NCBI RefSeq assembly: GCF_006715395.1
Contig: NZ_VFNC01000001.1
Span: 1,674,001 to 1,738,000 of the forward strand
Origin: Streptomyces sp. SLBN-31
Lineage (GTDB): Bacteria; Actinomycetota; Actinomycetes; Streptomycetales; Streptomycetaceae
Length of the DNA: 64,000 nucleotides
Direction of reading: 5' to 3'
Position 1 is the stretch's first letter, and each line of letters begins with the position of its first letter. Shown here in pieces: positions 8,868-17,402 of this stretch. Made by a program: the position numbers and the translations under genes. The notes under the pieces were generated by a model. It searched no databases and was not told the origin of the DNA. It worked only from the letters and a program-made list of their open reading frames with translations.

Positions 8868-9494
8868 ATGACCGACACCGCACCCATCCCCGTCGACTTC
8901 TGGTTCGACCCCGCCTGTCCCTTCGCCTGGATCACCTCACGCTGGCTGCTGGAGGTCGAGCGCGAGCGCGCGCTCGAGCTCCGCTTCCACGCGATGAGCC
9001 TGTACCTGCACAATATCGGCAACGAACTCCCCGACTGGTACCGGGAGTTGGTGGACCGTTCGATCGGCCCGGTGCGGGTGGCCGTGGCCGCGGCGGAGCG
9101 GCACGGGGAGAAGGTGCTGCGCGATCTGTACACCGCGTTCGGCACCCGCATCCACGTGGGCAAGGCCGACTCCACCGACCGCTTCGCCGCCGTGATCACC
9201 GAGTCCCTGGCGGAACTGGGCCTGCCGGCCGAACTGGCCGCCGCCGCGCACGACCCGTCCTACGACGAGGCAGTCCGCCGCAGTCACGAGGCCGGCGCCG
9301 AGCCCGACTCGGGCGGTTATGTCGGCACGCCCACCCTCCACGTCGACGGGACGGTGTGGTTCGGCCCCGTGCTGCGGGCCGTTCCCCGAGGGGCCAGGGC
9401 GGCCGCGCTCTTCGACAGCTTCCGCGTCCTGGCCACCGATCCCGACTTCTTCGAACTCAAGCGCACCCGCACGGGATCGCTCCGCTTCGACTGA
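8868..9494 (+). CDS. DsbA-like mycothiol-dependent nitroreductase family (Rv2466c-like)
   Basis: A 208-residue thioredoxin-fold protein resembling M. tuberculosis Rv2466c, a mycothiol-dependent reductase that activates nitro compounds. The active-site segment is FWFDPACPFAW with a single cysteine (Cys17); the second cysteine of the CPWC form is Ala20 here. A monocysteine site suits a mechanism that resolves the enzyme with mycothiol. A VGTPTLHVDG segment near residue 150 holds the cis-proline loop. The start is the ATG with TAGCGT seven bases upstream. It ends 20 bp from the convergent chelatase gene. Confidence 0.82.
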   Translation: MTDTAPIPVDFWFDPACPFAWITSRWLLEVERERALELRFHAMSLYLHNIGNELPDWYRELVDRSIGPVRVAVAAAERHGEKVLRDLYTAFGTRIHVGKADSTDRFAAVITESLAELGLPAELAAAAHDPSYDEAVRRSHEAGAEPDSGGYVGTPTLHVDGTVWFGPVLRAVPRGARAAALFDSFRVLATDPDFFELKRTRTGSLRFD

Positions 9495-9514
9495 CGGCCC
9501 GGGCCGAGCGCTGG

Positions 9515-10264
9515 TCAGGCGCCGAGAGCCGCCAGCGCCGGTGCGCGCACCGCGTCGTAACGTTCCAGCAGCACGCGGGCCACCTCCGGCGCCGGACCGA
9601 GGACGTCGGCGAGCACGTCCCCCTCGGCCGCGCCCCGCGCGATGCGGTCGGGAAGGAAGCCGGGGGCCAGGACGTACGGAGCGACGGCCACCCGCGCGCA
9701 GCCCAGGGCCCGCAGTTCCCGTACCGCGTCCTCGGTGCGGGGCAGAGCAGCGGAGGCGAACGCGGGTCGCACGGCGCACCAACCGGTGTGCCGCCACTCC
9801 CGCGCGATTTCTGCGATCACCGCGATCGCCTCCGGGTCGGTGGACCCCGCCGAGGCCAGCACGACCCCGGTCGAGGACTTGTCGGCGGGCGACAACCCCG
9901 CCTCGTACAACCGCCGTTCGAGGGCGGTCAGGAGCAGCGGCGAGGGGCCGAGCACCTCCGCCTGACGGATGCGCAGGCGCGACGGTGCCTCCCGCAGGAC
10001 CGCCGGGATGTCGGCCTTCGCGTGGAACGCGCGCGTCAACAGCAGCGGAAGGGCCACGACTTCACGGACGCCGTCCGCCGCCAGCGACTCCAGGACTCCC
10101 TGCACGGACGGGATGTTGAAGTCCAGGAAACCGGTCTCCACCCGGACCTCCGGGCGCAGCGCGCGCACCTCGCGGACCAGGGCATGCACCGTCGCGGCAT
10201 GCCGCGGGTCACGGCTGCCGTGCGCGATCACCACGAGGACGGGGCGGGCGGACGTCGTACGCAT
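9515..10264 (-). CDS. sirohydrochlorin chelatase (CbiX/SirB family)
   Basis: A 249-residue two-domain CbiX-type chelatase. It would insert Fe2+ into sirohydrochlorin to give siroheme, the cofactor of the sulfite reductase encoded in the same operon. The N-terminal half begins with LVVIAHGSRDPR (catalytic His15) and has the metal-site loop RAFHAKADIP; the C-terminal half repeats the fold in degenerate form with ASAGSTDP. A cobalt-specific role cannot be excluded, but the sulfur context favours siroheme. It is the last gene of the operon, six bases after the permease. Confidence 0.85.
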   Translation of the reverse strand: MRTTSARPVLVVIAHGSRDPRHAATVHALVREVRALRPEVRVETGFLDFNIPSVQGVLESLAADGVREVVALPLLLTRAFHAKADIPAVLREAPSRLRIRQAEVLGPSPLLLTALERRLYEAGLSPADKSSTGVVLASAGSTDPEAIAVIAEIAREWRHTGWCAVRPAFASAALPRTEDAVRELRALGCARVAVAPYVLAPGFLPDRIARGAAEGDVLADVLGPAPEVARVLLERYDAVRAPALAALGA

Positions 10265-10270
10265 GGAACC

Positions 10271-11155
10271 TCAGTTCCTCACGAGCAGGCCGCGGCTGCG
10301 CAGGACCCAGCGTTCGAGGGGGCTGAATACGATCAGGTCGATGGCGATGCCGACGAAGAGGATGAGCAGGATGGCTTCGAAGACCATGGCCATGTCGGAG
10401 GCGGTGCGGGCGTTTTCGAGGAGTTGGCCGAGGCCGACGCCGAGGTCGGGGAAGCTGGCGATGATCTCGGCGGCCATGAGGGAGCGCCAGGAGAAGGCCC
10501 AGCCCTGTTTCATGCCGGCGACGTAGCCGGGCAGGGCGGCGGGCAGGGTGATGTGCCAGGTGCCCTTGAGGCCGGTGGCGCCCATGGTGCGGCCGGCGCG
10601 CAGGAAGAGCGGGGGGACCTGGTCGACGCCGGAGACGAGGCCGTTGGCGATGGAGGGGACGGCGCCGAGCAGGATGACGGCGTACATCATGGAGTTGTTC
10701 AGGCCGAGCCAGATCACGGCGGGGGGTACCCAGGCGACGGAGGGCAGGGACTGCAGGCCGGACAGGATGGGGCCGATGGCGGCGCGGATGAACTTCACGC
10801 GGGCCACCAGCAGGCCCAGCGGGGTGCCGATGAGCAGCGCGAGGCAGAAGCCGAGCAGGCCCCGCGAGACGCTCGTCCAGATGTAACCCAGCAACGTGCC
10901 CTCCAGCCACGACTGGCGCAGCACGTGCCAGACGTCGGCCGGCGAGGGCAGCTTGCTCGGGTCGTCGACGATCCCGAAGGAGATCAGTCCCTGCCACACC
11001 ACGAGCACCACGGCGATCGCCGTGATCGGCGGCAGGACCTTGTTGACCAGGGTCTGGCGCAGGGACGCCCGTCCGGTGGTGGTGGTCTCCAGGGCGTCGA
11101 GGCCGGCCTCGACGCTCCCGGCGTCCTGGGCCGGTGTCGTGTCAGTGCTGGCCAT
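10271..11155 (-). CDS. aliphatic sulfonate/taurine-type ABC transporter permease
   Basis: A 294-residue membrane permease of the SsuC/TauC group. Six hydrophobic segments begin with LPPITAIAVVLVVWQGLISF, and the ATPase-contact loop is near GRTMGATGLKGTWHITLPAA. The ATG at 11153-11155 overlaps the end of the ATPase gene by 14 bases and has GGGGAG upstream, so the pair is coupled. By position in a sulfate-assimilation operon it should import sulfonates or a related oxidised sulfur compound. No substrate-binding protein gene accompanies it. Confidence 0.88.
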   Translation of the reverse strand: MASTDTTPAQDAGSVEAGLDALETTTTGRASLRQTLVNKVLPPITAIAVVLVVWQGLISFGIVDDPSKLPSPADVWHVLRQSWLEGTLLGYIWTSVSRGLLGFCLALLIGTPLGLLVARVKFIRAAIGPILSGLQSLPSVAWVPPAVIWLGLNNSMMYAVILLGAVPSIANGLVSGVDQVPPLFLRAGRTMGATGLKGTWHITLPAALPGYVAGMKQGWAFSWRSLMAAEIIASFPDLGVGLGQLLENARTASDMAMVFEAILLILFVGIAIDLIVFSPLERWVLRSRGLLVRN

Positions 11156-11927
11156 GGCGGCGGATCTCCCCACGCAGTACATCGGTGATCTCCAGGGACA
11201 GCTCGGCCACGGGTGCGTCCTCGATACGGCGCGGCTGGGGGATGCCGACCCGCCACTCGCGGGCGATACGGCCCGGGCGCGAGGACAGCAGGATCACCCG
11301 CTGCGCCAGGCGTACGGCCTCGCGCACGTTGTGGGTGACGAACAGCACCGACAGGCCCGTCTCGGCCCAGATGCGGGTCAGTTCGTCGTGCAGCACGTCC
11401 CGGGTGATGGCGTCCAGCGCGGCGAAGGGCTCGTCCATCAGCAGCAGCCGGCTGTCCTGGGCGAGCGCCCGGGCCATGGCCACGCGCTGGCGCATGCCGC
11501 CGGACAGCTCGTGCACCCGCTTGCCGTGCGCGCCCTTGAGCCGCACCAGCTCCAGCAGCTCCTCGGCCCGCCTGCGTCGCTCGGGCTTGGGAACTCCGCG
11601 GAGTTTGAGGGCGAGTTCGATGTTCTTGCCCGCGCTGAGCCAGGGGAACAGGGCGTGTTCCTGGAACATCAGGGCCGGGCGGCCGTCGGTGGTGATGGTG
11701 CCGGCGCTGGGTTCGTCCAGGCCGGCGACCAGGTTGAGCAGGGTGGACTTGCCGCAGCCGGAGGCCCCCAGGAGGGTGACGAACTCGCCCGGGGCGACAT
11801 CGAGGCTGATGTCGTCCAGGACGAGCTGCTGCCCGGCGGGGGTCGCGAAGGACTTCGAGACGTGCGCGATACGGGCGGCGTGCTCGACCGACTCGTCGGC
11901 CTTGGCGAGCGTCGTGATCGTGGCCAT
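11142..11927 (-). CDS. aliphatic sulfonate/taurine-type ABC transporter ATP-binding protein
   Basis: A 261-residue ABC ATPase that powers the adjacent permease. Walker A is GASGCGKST (residues 54-62), the signature is LSGGM (141-145), Walker B is LLLMDEP (161-167), and the switch histidine is His199. The VAGLDEPSAG and EHALFPWLSAGKN segments are typical of the SsuB/TauB branch. An AGGAGG eight bases before the ATG at 11925-11927 decides the start over a GTG three codons upstream. It lies 71 bp downstream of cysN, in the interval where a binding-protein gene would be expected. Confidence 0.9.
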   Translation of the reverse strand: MATITTLAKADESVEHAARIAHVSKSFATPAGQQLVLDDISLDVAPGEFVTLLGASGCGKSTLLNLVAGLDEPSAGTITTDGRPALMFQEHALFPWLSAGKNIELALKLRGVPKPERRRRAEELLELVRLKGAHGKRVHELSGGMRQRVAMARALAQDSRLLLMDEPFAALDAITRDVLHDELTRIWAETGLSVLFVTHNVREAVRLAQRVILLSSRPGRIAREWRVGIPQPRRIEDAPVAELSLEITDVLRGEIRRHGQH

Positions 11928-11969
11928 GGTCGTCACCTCCTGGGAATCTCGTCGTGGCCGTGGCGGGGA

Positions 11970-11991
11970 GGGCGGCGGACCGGTGCCGCCC
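11970..11991. other. hairpin between cysN and the ABC ATPase gene
   Basis: GGGCGGC (11970-11976) and GCCGCCC (11985-11991) form a 7-bp stem around an 8-base loop. It is the largest internal gap of the sulfur operon, so the hairpin could reduce read-through from the cys genes into the transporter genes or stabilise the cys mRNA end. Confidence 0.4.
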
Positions 11992-11998
11992 GGGACGG

Positions 11999-13327
11999 TC
12001 AGAAGTCCCAGCCGTCGTCCTCGGACTCGTCCTTGACGGGCTCCGGGGACGCGAACGACTCGCCGACCATGCCCGCGGTGAGCGTGGTGCCGTCGCTGGG
12101 GTCGATCAGGATGAACGAACCCGTGCGCCGGGAGTCCGCGTAGGAGTCCACCGGCAGCGGCTCCGCGGTACGGATCTTCACGCGGCCGATGTCGTTGGCG
12201 ACGAGCTGCCCGGGGTGCGGGTGCAGGGACAGGTCGTCGAGCGTGAGCCGGGACGGGATGTCCTTGACGATCGCCTTCACCGTGCGGGTGCCGTGCTTGA
12301 GCAGGACACGGTGGCCGACGGTCAGCGCGGCGTCGGCGACATGGCAGACGGTCGCCTCGATGTCCTGCGTGGTCGCCGGGGCGTCCTTGCTGGGCACGAT
12401 CAGGTCACCGCGCGAGATGTCGATGTCGTCCTCAAGCAGGAGCGTCACCGACTGCGTCGTCCAGGCGACGTCGACCGGCTCACCGAGCAGGTCGATGCCG
12501 GCGATCCGAGAGGCGCGGCCGGACGGCAGGACCGTCACCGCCTCGCCCACGTGGAACGAACCGGCGGCGATCTGCCCGGCGTAGCCGCGGTAGTCGGGGT
12601 GCTCGGCCGTCTGCGGGCGGATCACGTACTGCACGGGGAGGCGGGCGTGGCAGTGGCTCAGGTCGTGGGTGACCGGGACCGTCTCCAGGTGCTCCAGGAC
12701 CGTCGGGCCGCCGTACCAGTCCATGTTCGCGGACGGCTCCACCACGTTGTCACCGGCGAGCGCGGAGATCGGGATCGCGGTGACCTCGGGCACGCCCAGT
12801 TCGAGGGCGTACGCCGTGAACTCCTCGGCGATCGCCGCGAAGACGGACTCCTGGTAGTCGACGAGGTCCATCTTGTTGACGGCGAGGACCACGTGCGGGA
12901 CCCGCAGCAGGGCCGCGATCGCCGCGTGGCGGCGGGTCTGCTCCACGACGCCGTTGCGGGCGTCGACCAGGATCACCGTCAGCTCGGCCCTGGAGGCACC
13001 CGTCACCATGTTGCGGGTGTACTGCACGTGGCCGGGGGTGTCGGCGAGGATGAACCGCCGCCTCGGCGTGGCGAAGTAACGGTACGCCACGTCGATGGTG
13101 ATGCCCTGCTCGCGCTCGGCCCGCAGACCGTCGGTGAGCAGCGCGAGGTCGGGGGCGTCCTGGCCGCGGCTCGCGGAGGCGCGCTCGACGGCCTCCAGCT
13201 GGTCGACGAGGACCGACTTGGAGTCGTGCAACAGCCTTCCCACCAGAGTGGACTTGCCGTCGTCGACGGAGCCCGCCGTCGCGAAACGCAGAAGGGTGGT
13301 CTCGGAGATTTCCGTGGTCGTGCTCAT
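11999..13327 (-). CDS. cysN: sulfate adenylyltransferase subunit 1 (GTPase subunit CysN)
   Basis: A 442-residue GTPase subunit of ATP sulfurylase, which together with CysD makes adenosine 5'-phosphosulfate (APS) from sulfate and ATP. The translation-factor-type G domain has G1 GSVDDGKST (19-27), G3 DTPGH (96-100) and G4 NKMD (151-154), followed by beta-barrel domains. There is no fused APS kinase domain; that activity is the separate cysC product. The start lies two bases after the cysD stop, so the subunits are made together. Confidence 0.96.
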   Translation of the reverse strand: MSTTTEISETTLLRFATAGSVDDGKSTLVGRLLHDSKSVLVDQLEAVERASASRGQDAPDLALLTDGLRAEREQGITIDVAYRYFATPRRRFILADTPGHVQYTRNMVTGASRAELTVILVDARNGVVEQTRRHAAIAALLRVPHVVLAVNKMDLVDYQESVFAAIAEEFTAYALELGVPEVTAIPISALAGDNVVEPSANMDWYGGPTVLEHLETVPVTHDLSHCHARLPVQYVIRPQTAEHPDYRGYAGQIAAGSFHVGEAVTVLPSGRASRIAGIDLLGEPVDVAWTTQSVTLLLEDDIDISRGDLIVPSKDAPATTQDIEATVCHVADAALTVGHRVLLKHGTRTVKAIVKDIPSRLTLDDLSLHPHPGQLVANDIGRVKIRTAEPLPVDSYADSRRTGSFILIDPSDGTTLTAGMVGESFASPEPVKDESEDDGWDF

Positions 13328-13329
13328 GC

Positions 13330-14268
13330 TTAGAAGTACCCCTCGCGCTTACGGTCTTCCATTGCGGCCTCGGACATCTTGTCGTCGGCACGCGTCGCGC
13401 CGCGCTCGGTGAGCCGGGAGGCGGCGATCTCCGTGATGACCTGCTCCAGCGTCACGGCGTCCGAGTCGACGGCGCCCGTGCAGGACATGTCGCCGACCGT
13501 GCGGTAGCGCACGAGGCGCTTCTCGACCGTCTCGCCTTCCTTGGGGCCGCCCCACTCGCCGGCCGTCAGCCACATGCCGTTGCGGGCGAACACCTCGCGC
13601 TCGTGCGCGAAGTAGATCTCCGGCAACTCGATGCCCTCGCGGGCGATGTACTGCCACACGTCCAGTTCGGTCCAGTTGGACAGCGGGAAGACGCGGACGT
13701 GCTCGCCGGGCGCGTGCCGGCCGTTGTACAGGTTCCACAACTCGGGCCGCTGGCGGCGCGGGTCCCACTGCGAGAACTCGTCCCGCAGGCTGAACACCCG
13801 CTCCTTCGCCCGCGCCTTCTCCTCGTCGCGCCGCCCGCCGCCGAACACCGCGTCGAACTTCTCCGCCTGGATCTTCTCCGTCAGCGGCAGCGTCTGCAGC
13901 GGGTTGCGGGTGCCGTCCGGGCGCTCCTTGAGGACGCCGCGGTCGATGTAGTCCTGTACGGAGGCGACGTGCAGCCGCAGCCCGTGCTTGGCCACCGCCC
14001 GGTCCCGGTAGTCGAGGACCTCGGGGAAGTTGTGGCCGGTGTCCACGTGCAGCAGGGAGAACGGCACCGCGGCCGGGGCGAAGGCCTTCAGCGCCAGGTG
14101 CAGCATGACGATGGAGTCCTTGCCGCCGGAGAACAGGATCACCGGCCGCTCGAACTCGCCCGCCACCTCGCGGAAGATGTGCACCGCCTCGGACTCCAGC
14201 GCGTCCAGGTGCGAGAGGGCGTACGGAGCCTCCGTGCCCCCCTCGGTCTCGGCGACGGTCGTCGTCAT
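13330..14268 (-). CDS. cysD: sulfate adenylyltransferase subunit 2 (CysD)
   Basis: A 312-residue PP-loop ATP pyrophosphatase that catalyses adenylylation of sulfate with CysN. The PP-loop SGGKDS is at residues 47-52, and downstream family features include LLHVDTGHNFPEVL and the FGGGRRDEEKAR loop. The ATG overlaps the cysC stop and has GAGGGG upstream. Length and motifs are normal for CysD. Confidence 0.97.
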   Translation of the reverse strand: MTTTVAETEGGTEAPYALSHLDALESEAVHIFREVAGEFERPVILFSGGKDSIVMLHLALKAFAPAAVPFSLLHVDTGHNFPEVLDYRDRAVAKHGLRLHVASVQDYIDRGVLKERPDGTRNPLQTLPLTEKIQAEKFDAVFGGGRRDEEKARAKERVFSLRDEFSQWDPRRQRPELWNLYNGRHAPGEHVRVFPLSNWTELDVWQYIAREGIELPEIYFAHEREVFARNGMWLTAGEWGGPKEGETVEKRLVRYRTVGDMSCTGAVDSDAVTLEQVITEIAASRLTERGATRADDKMSEAAMEDRKREGYF

Positions 14269-14825
14269 GCCAGTCCCCTCTCGGTGAGCAGCGCGTGGAC
14301 CGCGGCCGCGGACTCCTGGACGGTCTGGTGCTGCGACTCGATGCGCAGGTCGGGCGACTCGGGCTGCTCGTAGGGGTCGTCCACACCCGTCAGCCCGGTC
14401 AGTTCGCCGGCCGCCTGCTTGGCGTACAGGCCCTTGACGTCACGCACGGAGCACACCTCGACCGGGGTCGCGACGTGCACCTCGATGTACGGCGCCCCGC
14501 CGTCCTGGTGGCGCTTGCGCACCGCCTCGCGGCTGTCGGCGTACGGCGCGATGACCGGGACCAGCGCCTTGACGCCGTTGCGGGCGAGCAGTTCGGCGAG
14601 GAAGCCGATGCGCTGCACGTTGGTGTGCCGGTCCTCGCGGCTGAAGCCGAGGCCTGCCGAGATGAACTCGCGGATCTCGTCGCCGTCGAGCACCTCGACG
14701 CGGTGGCCCTCCTCGCGCAGCCGGCCGGCCAGCTCGTACGCGATGGTGGTCTTGCCGGCACTCGGCAGACCCGTGAGCCAGACGGTGGCTCCGGTCGTCA
14801 CCTGCAACTCCTCAGTCGTCGTCAT
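14265..14825 (-). CDS. cysC: adenylylsulfate kinase (CysC)
   Basis: A 186-residue APS kinase that phosphorylates APS to PAPS with ATP. The P-loop GLPSAGKTT is at residues 19-27; the LDGDEIR and GFSREDRHTN segments bind APS, and CSVRDVKGLY follows. It overlaps both the cysH stop and the cysD start. Because the adjacent reductase carries an iron-sulfur motif typical of APS-using enzymes, PAPS may not be needed for reduction here; the kinase could supply sulfotransferases or salvage pathways instead. Confidence 0.95.
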   Translation of the reverse strand: MTTTEELQVTTGATVWLTGLPSAGKTTIAYELAGRLREEGHRVEVLDGDEIREFISAGLGFSREDRHTNVQRIGFLAELLARNGVKALVPVIAPYADSREAVRKRHQDGGAPYIEVHVATPVEVCSVRDVKGLYAKQAAGELTGLTGVDDPYEQPESPDLRIESQHQTVQESAAAVHALLTERGLA

Positions 14826-15532
14826 GCGTGCAGCCCGCACTCGGTCTTGGCCCGCCCGGCCCAGCGGCCGGCGCGCGCGTCCTCGCCCTCGAGCACCCGG
14901 CGGGTGCAGGGGGCGCAGCCGACGGAGGCGTAGCCGTCCATCAGCAACGGGTTGGTCAGGACGCCGTGTTCGGCGACATAGGCGTCCACGTCGTCCTGGG
15001 TCCAGCGGGCGATCGGGGAGATCTTGACCTTCTGGCGCTTCTCGTCCCAGCCGACGACCGGGGTGTTCGCCCGGGTCGGGGACTCGTCGCGGCGCAGGCC
15101 GGTCGCCCAGGCGAGGTAGTCGGTCAGGCCCCGCTCCAGCGGCTGCACCTTGCGCAGCTTGCAGCACAGGTCGGGGTCGCGGTCGTGCAGCTTCGGGCCG
15201 TACTCCGCGTCCTGCTCGGCGACCGTCTGACGCGGGGTGAGCGTGATGACGTTGACGTTCATCACGGCCTCGACCGCGTCGCGGGTGCCGATGGTCTCCG
15301 GGAAGTGGTAACCGGTGTCGAGGAACACCACGTCGACGCCGGGCATCGCGCGGGAGGCGAGGTGGGCGACCACCGCGTCCTCCATCGACGAGGTCACGCA
15401 GAAACGCTTTCCGAAGGTTTCCACCGCCCACTGGAGGATCTCCAGCGCGGAGGCGTCCTCCAGGTCTCGGCCGGCCTGCTCGGCGAGCGCCTTCAGGTCG
15501 TCGGTCGTCCGTTCTTCCGTCACCGCGGTCAT
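14822..15532 (-). CDS. cysH: phosphoadenylyl/adenylyl-sulfate reductase with iron-sulfur cysteines (CysH)
   Basis: A 236-residue assimilatory reductase that releases sulfite from activated sulfate with thioredoxin electrons. The catalytic cysteine is Cys232 in the C-terminal ECGLH. Two cysteine pairs, Cys123-Cys124 and Cys206-X2-Cys209, match the [4Fe-4S] ligands of bacterial APS reductases; enteric PAPS reductases lack them. I therefore infer APS as the main substrate. The P-loop-like SSMEDAVV segment and LDTGYHFPET are also present. The ATG overlaps the stop of the small zinc-ribbon gene. Confidence 0.95.
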   Translation of the reverse strand: MTAVTEERTTDDLKALAEQAGRDLEDASALEILQWAVETFGKRFCVTSSMEDAVVAHLASRAMPGVDVVFLDTGYHFPETIGTRDAVEAVMNVNVITLTPRQTVAEQDAEYGPKLHDRDPDLCCKLRKVQPLERGLTDYLAWATGLRRDESPTRANTPVVGWDEKRQKVKISPIARWTQDDVDAYVAEHGVLTNPLLMDGYASVGCAPCTRRVLEGEDARAGRWAGRAKTECGLHA

Positions 15533-15708
15533 GTCCGATCTCCCCCTGCTTCGGAGTGCTGGAGGCCCCGGGCCAGCAGCCCGAGGAACTTCAACTGGAA
15601 AGCCCTGTTGCACGCGGCGCATTCCCACGCGCCGTGGCCCTGCTCGCCCGGACGGAGGTCCTCGTCGCCGCAGTAGGGGCAGTAGAAGGGGGCGGCGCGC
15701 TCGCTCAC
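15529..15708 (-). CDS. small zinc-ribbon protein in the sulfite reductase operon
   Basis: A 59-residue protein with two Cys-X2-Cys knuckles (CPYC and CAAC), the signature of a small zinc ribbon, followed by a basic/aromatic tail (NRAFQLKFLGLL). The GTG start overlaps the sulfite reductase stop as GTGA and the TGA overlaps the cysH start, so it is translationally locked between the two reductases. Homologues in this position are, to my knowledge, conserved in streptomycetes without an assigned role. The position suggests a partner of sulfite reductase or CysH, perhaps in electron transfer or assembly. Confidence 0.85.
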   Translation of the reverse strand: MSERAAPFYCPYCGDEDLRPGEQGHGAWECAACNRAFQLKFLGLLARGLQHSEAGGDRT

Positions 15709-17402
15709 GACAGGGCCTCCTCGGAGGCGCGCGCGGCCCAGGCCGCGAACCGCTCGCCCTCCGCGCGTTCCGCCTGGAACCGCTTCAGGACGCGCTCGAC
15801 GTAGTCGGGCAGCTCCTCGGAAGTGACCTTCAGACCGCGCACCTTGCGGCCGAACCCGGCCTCCAGGCCGAGCGCGCCACCGAGATGCACCTGGTAGCCC
15901 TCGACCTGCTCGCCGCGGTCGTTGAGGACCAGCTGGCCCTTGAGACCGATGTCCGCCACCTGGATACGGGCGCAGGCGTTCGGGCAGCCGTTGAGGTTGA
16001 TGGTGATCGGCTCGTCGAAGTCCGGGATGCGGCGCTCCAGTTCGTCGATCAGCGCGGAACCGCGCTGCTTGGTCTCGACGATGGCGAGCTTGCAGTACTC
16101 GATGCCGGTGCAGGCCATGGTGCCCCGCCGGAACGGCGACGGCTTGGCCGTCAGGTCGAGCGCCTCCAGGGCCTCCACCAGCGGCTGGACCTGCGCCTCC
16201 TCGACATCGAGGACGATCATCTTCTGCTCGACGGTGGTCCGGACCCGGTTCGAGCCGTGCGCCTCGGCCACCTCGGCGATCTTCGTCAGCGTGGCGCCGT
16301 CCACGCGGCCGACGCGCGGGGCGAAACCGACGTAGAAACGGCCGTCCTTCTGCCGGTGCACACCGACGTGGTCGCGCCAGCGGCCCGCGGGATCGGCGGG
16401 CGCGGGGCCGTCGACCAGCTTGCGGCTCAGGTAGTCGTCCTCCAGGACCTGACGGAACTTCTCCGGGCCCCAGTCGGCGACGAGGAACTTCAGGCGGGCG
16501 CGGTTGCGCAGCCGCCGGTAGCCCCAGTCGCGGAAGATGCCGACCACGCCGGCCCACACCTCCGGGACCTCCTCCAGCGGCACCCAGGCGCCGAGCCGGA
16601 CGCCGAGCTTGGGGTTGGTGGACAGGCCGCCGCCGACCCACAGGTCGAAGCCGGGTCCGTGCTCGGGGTGTTCGACGCCGACGAACGCCACGTCGTTGAT
16701 CTCGTGCACGACGTCCAGCAGCGGGGAGCCGGAGATCGCCGTCTTGAACTTGCGCGGCAGGTTGGAGAACTCCTTGCTGCCGATGTAGCGGTCGTGGATC
16801 TCCTCGACCGCCCACGAACCGTCGATGATCTCGTCCTCGGCGATCCCGGCGACCGGCGAGCCGATCACGACACGCGGGCAGTCGCCGCACGCCTCGGTGG
16901 TGGACAGCCCGACGGCCTCCAGCCGCTCCCAGATCTCCGGCACGTCCTCGATGCGGATCCAGTGCAGCTGGATGTTCTGCCGGTCGGTGATGTCGGCGCT
17001 GCCGCGCGCGAACTCCTCGGAGATCTCGCCGATCACCCGCAGCTGCCGGGTGGTGAGGCGGCCGCCGTCGACGCGGACCCGCAGCATGAAGTACTTGTCG
17101 TCCAGCTCCTCCGGCTCCAGGATGGCGGTCTTGCCGCCGTCGATCCCGGGCTTGCGCTGGGTGTACAGGCCCCACCAGCGCATACGCCCGCGCAGATCGC
17201 TGGGGTCGATCGAGTCGAAGCCACGCTTGGAGTAGATCGTCTCAATGCGTGTCCGCACATTGAGACCGTCGTCGTCCTTCTTGAACTGCTCGTTGCCGTT
17301 CAGCGGAGTGAAGTGCCCCGCGGCCCACTGACCCTCGCCACGGTGACGGCTCACCTTGCGGCGGGAAGTCGCGGCGGCAGGGTTCTGCGGGGAGGCGGCC
17401 AT
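15705..17402 (-). CDS. ferredoxin-type nitrite/sulfite reductase (assimilatory sulfite reductase)
   Basis: A 565-residue siroheme and [4Fe-4S] reductase that converts sulfite to sulfide with six ferredoxin electrons. The cluster ligands are Cys431-X5-Cys437 (ACTGIEYC) and Cys473-X3-Cys477 (NGCPNAC), in the standard order. Tyr80 (GLYTQR) and Cys172 (ACGDC) occupy the neighbourhood of the Tyr-Cys crosslink described in M. tuberculosis NirA. The operon context with cysHCDN and a chelatase supports sulfite over nitrite. The ATG has GAAGGAC upstream. A short leader peptide ORF precedes it by about 130 bp. Confidence 0.95.
   Translation of the reverse strand: MAASPQNPAAATSRRKVSRHRGEGQWAAGHFTPLNGNEQFKKDDDGLNVRTRIETIYSKRGFDSIDPSDLRGRMRWWGLYTQRKPGIDGGKTAILEPEELDDKYFMLRVRVDGGRLTTRQLRVIGEISEEFARGSADITDRQNIQLHWIRIEDVPEIWERLEAVGLSTTEACGDCPRVVIGSPVAGIAEDEIIDGSWAVEEIHDRYIGSKEFSNLPRKFKTAISGSPLLDVVHEINDVAFVGVEHPEHGPGFDLWVGGGLSTNPKLGVRLGAWVPLEEVPEVWAGVVGIFRDWGYRRLRNRARLKFLVADWGPEKFRQVLEDDYLSRKLVDGPAPADPAGRWRDHVGVHRQKDGRFYVGFAPRVGRVDGATLTKIAEVAEAHGSNRVRTTVEQKMIVLDVEEAQVQPLVEALEALDLTAKPSPFRRGTMACTGIEYCKLAIVETKQRGSALIDELERRIPDFDEPITINLNGCPNACARIQVADIGLKGQLVLNDRGEQVEGYQVHLGGALGLEAGFGRKVRGLKVTSEELPDYVERVLKRFQAERAEGERFAAWAARASEEALS

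Noticed and set aside
12873..13079. Antisense frames over cysN and cysD
   Set aside because: Shadows of the G/C-biased third positions of the real genes.
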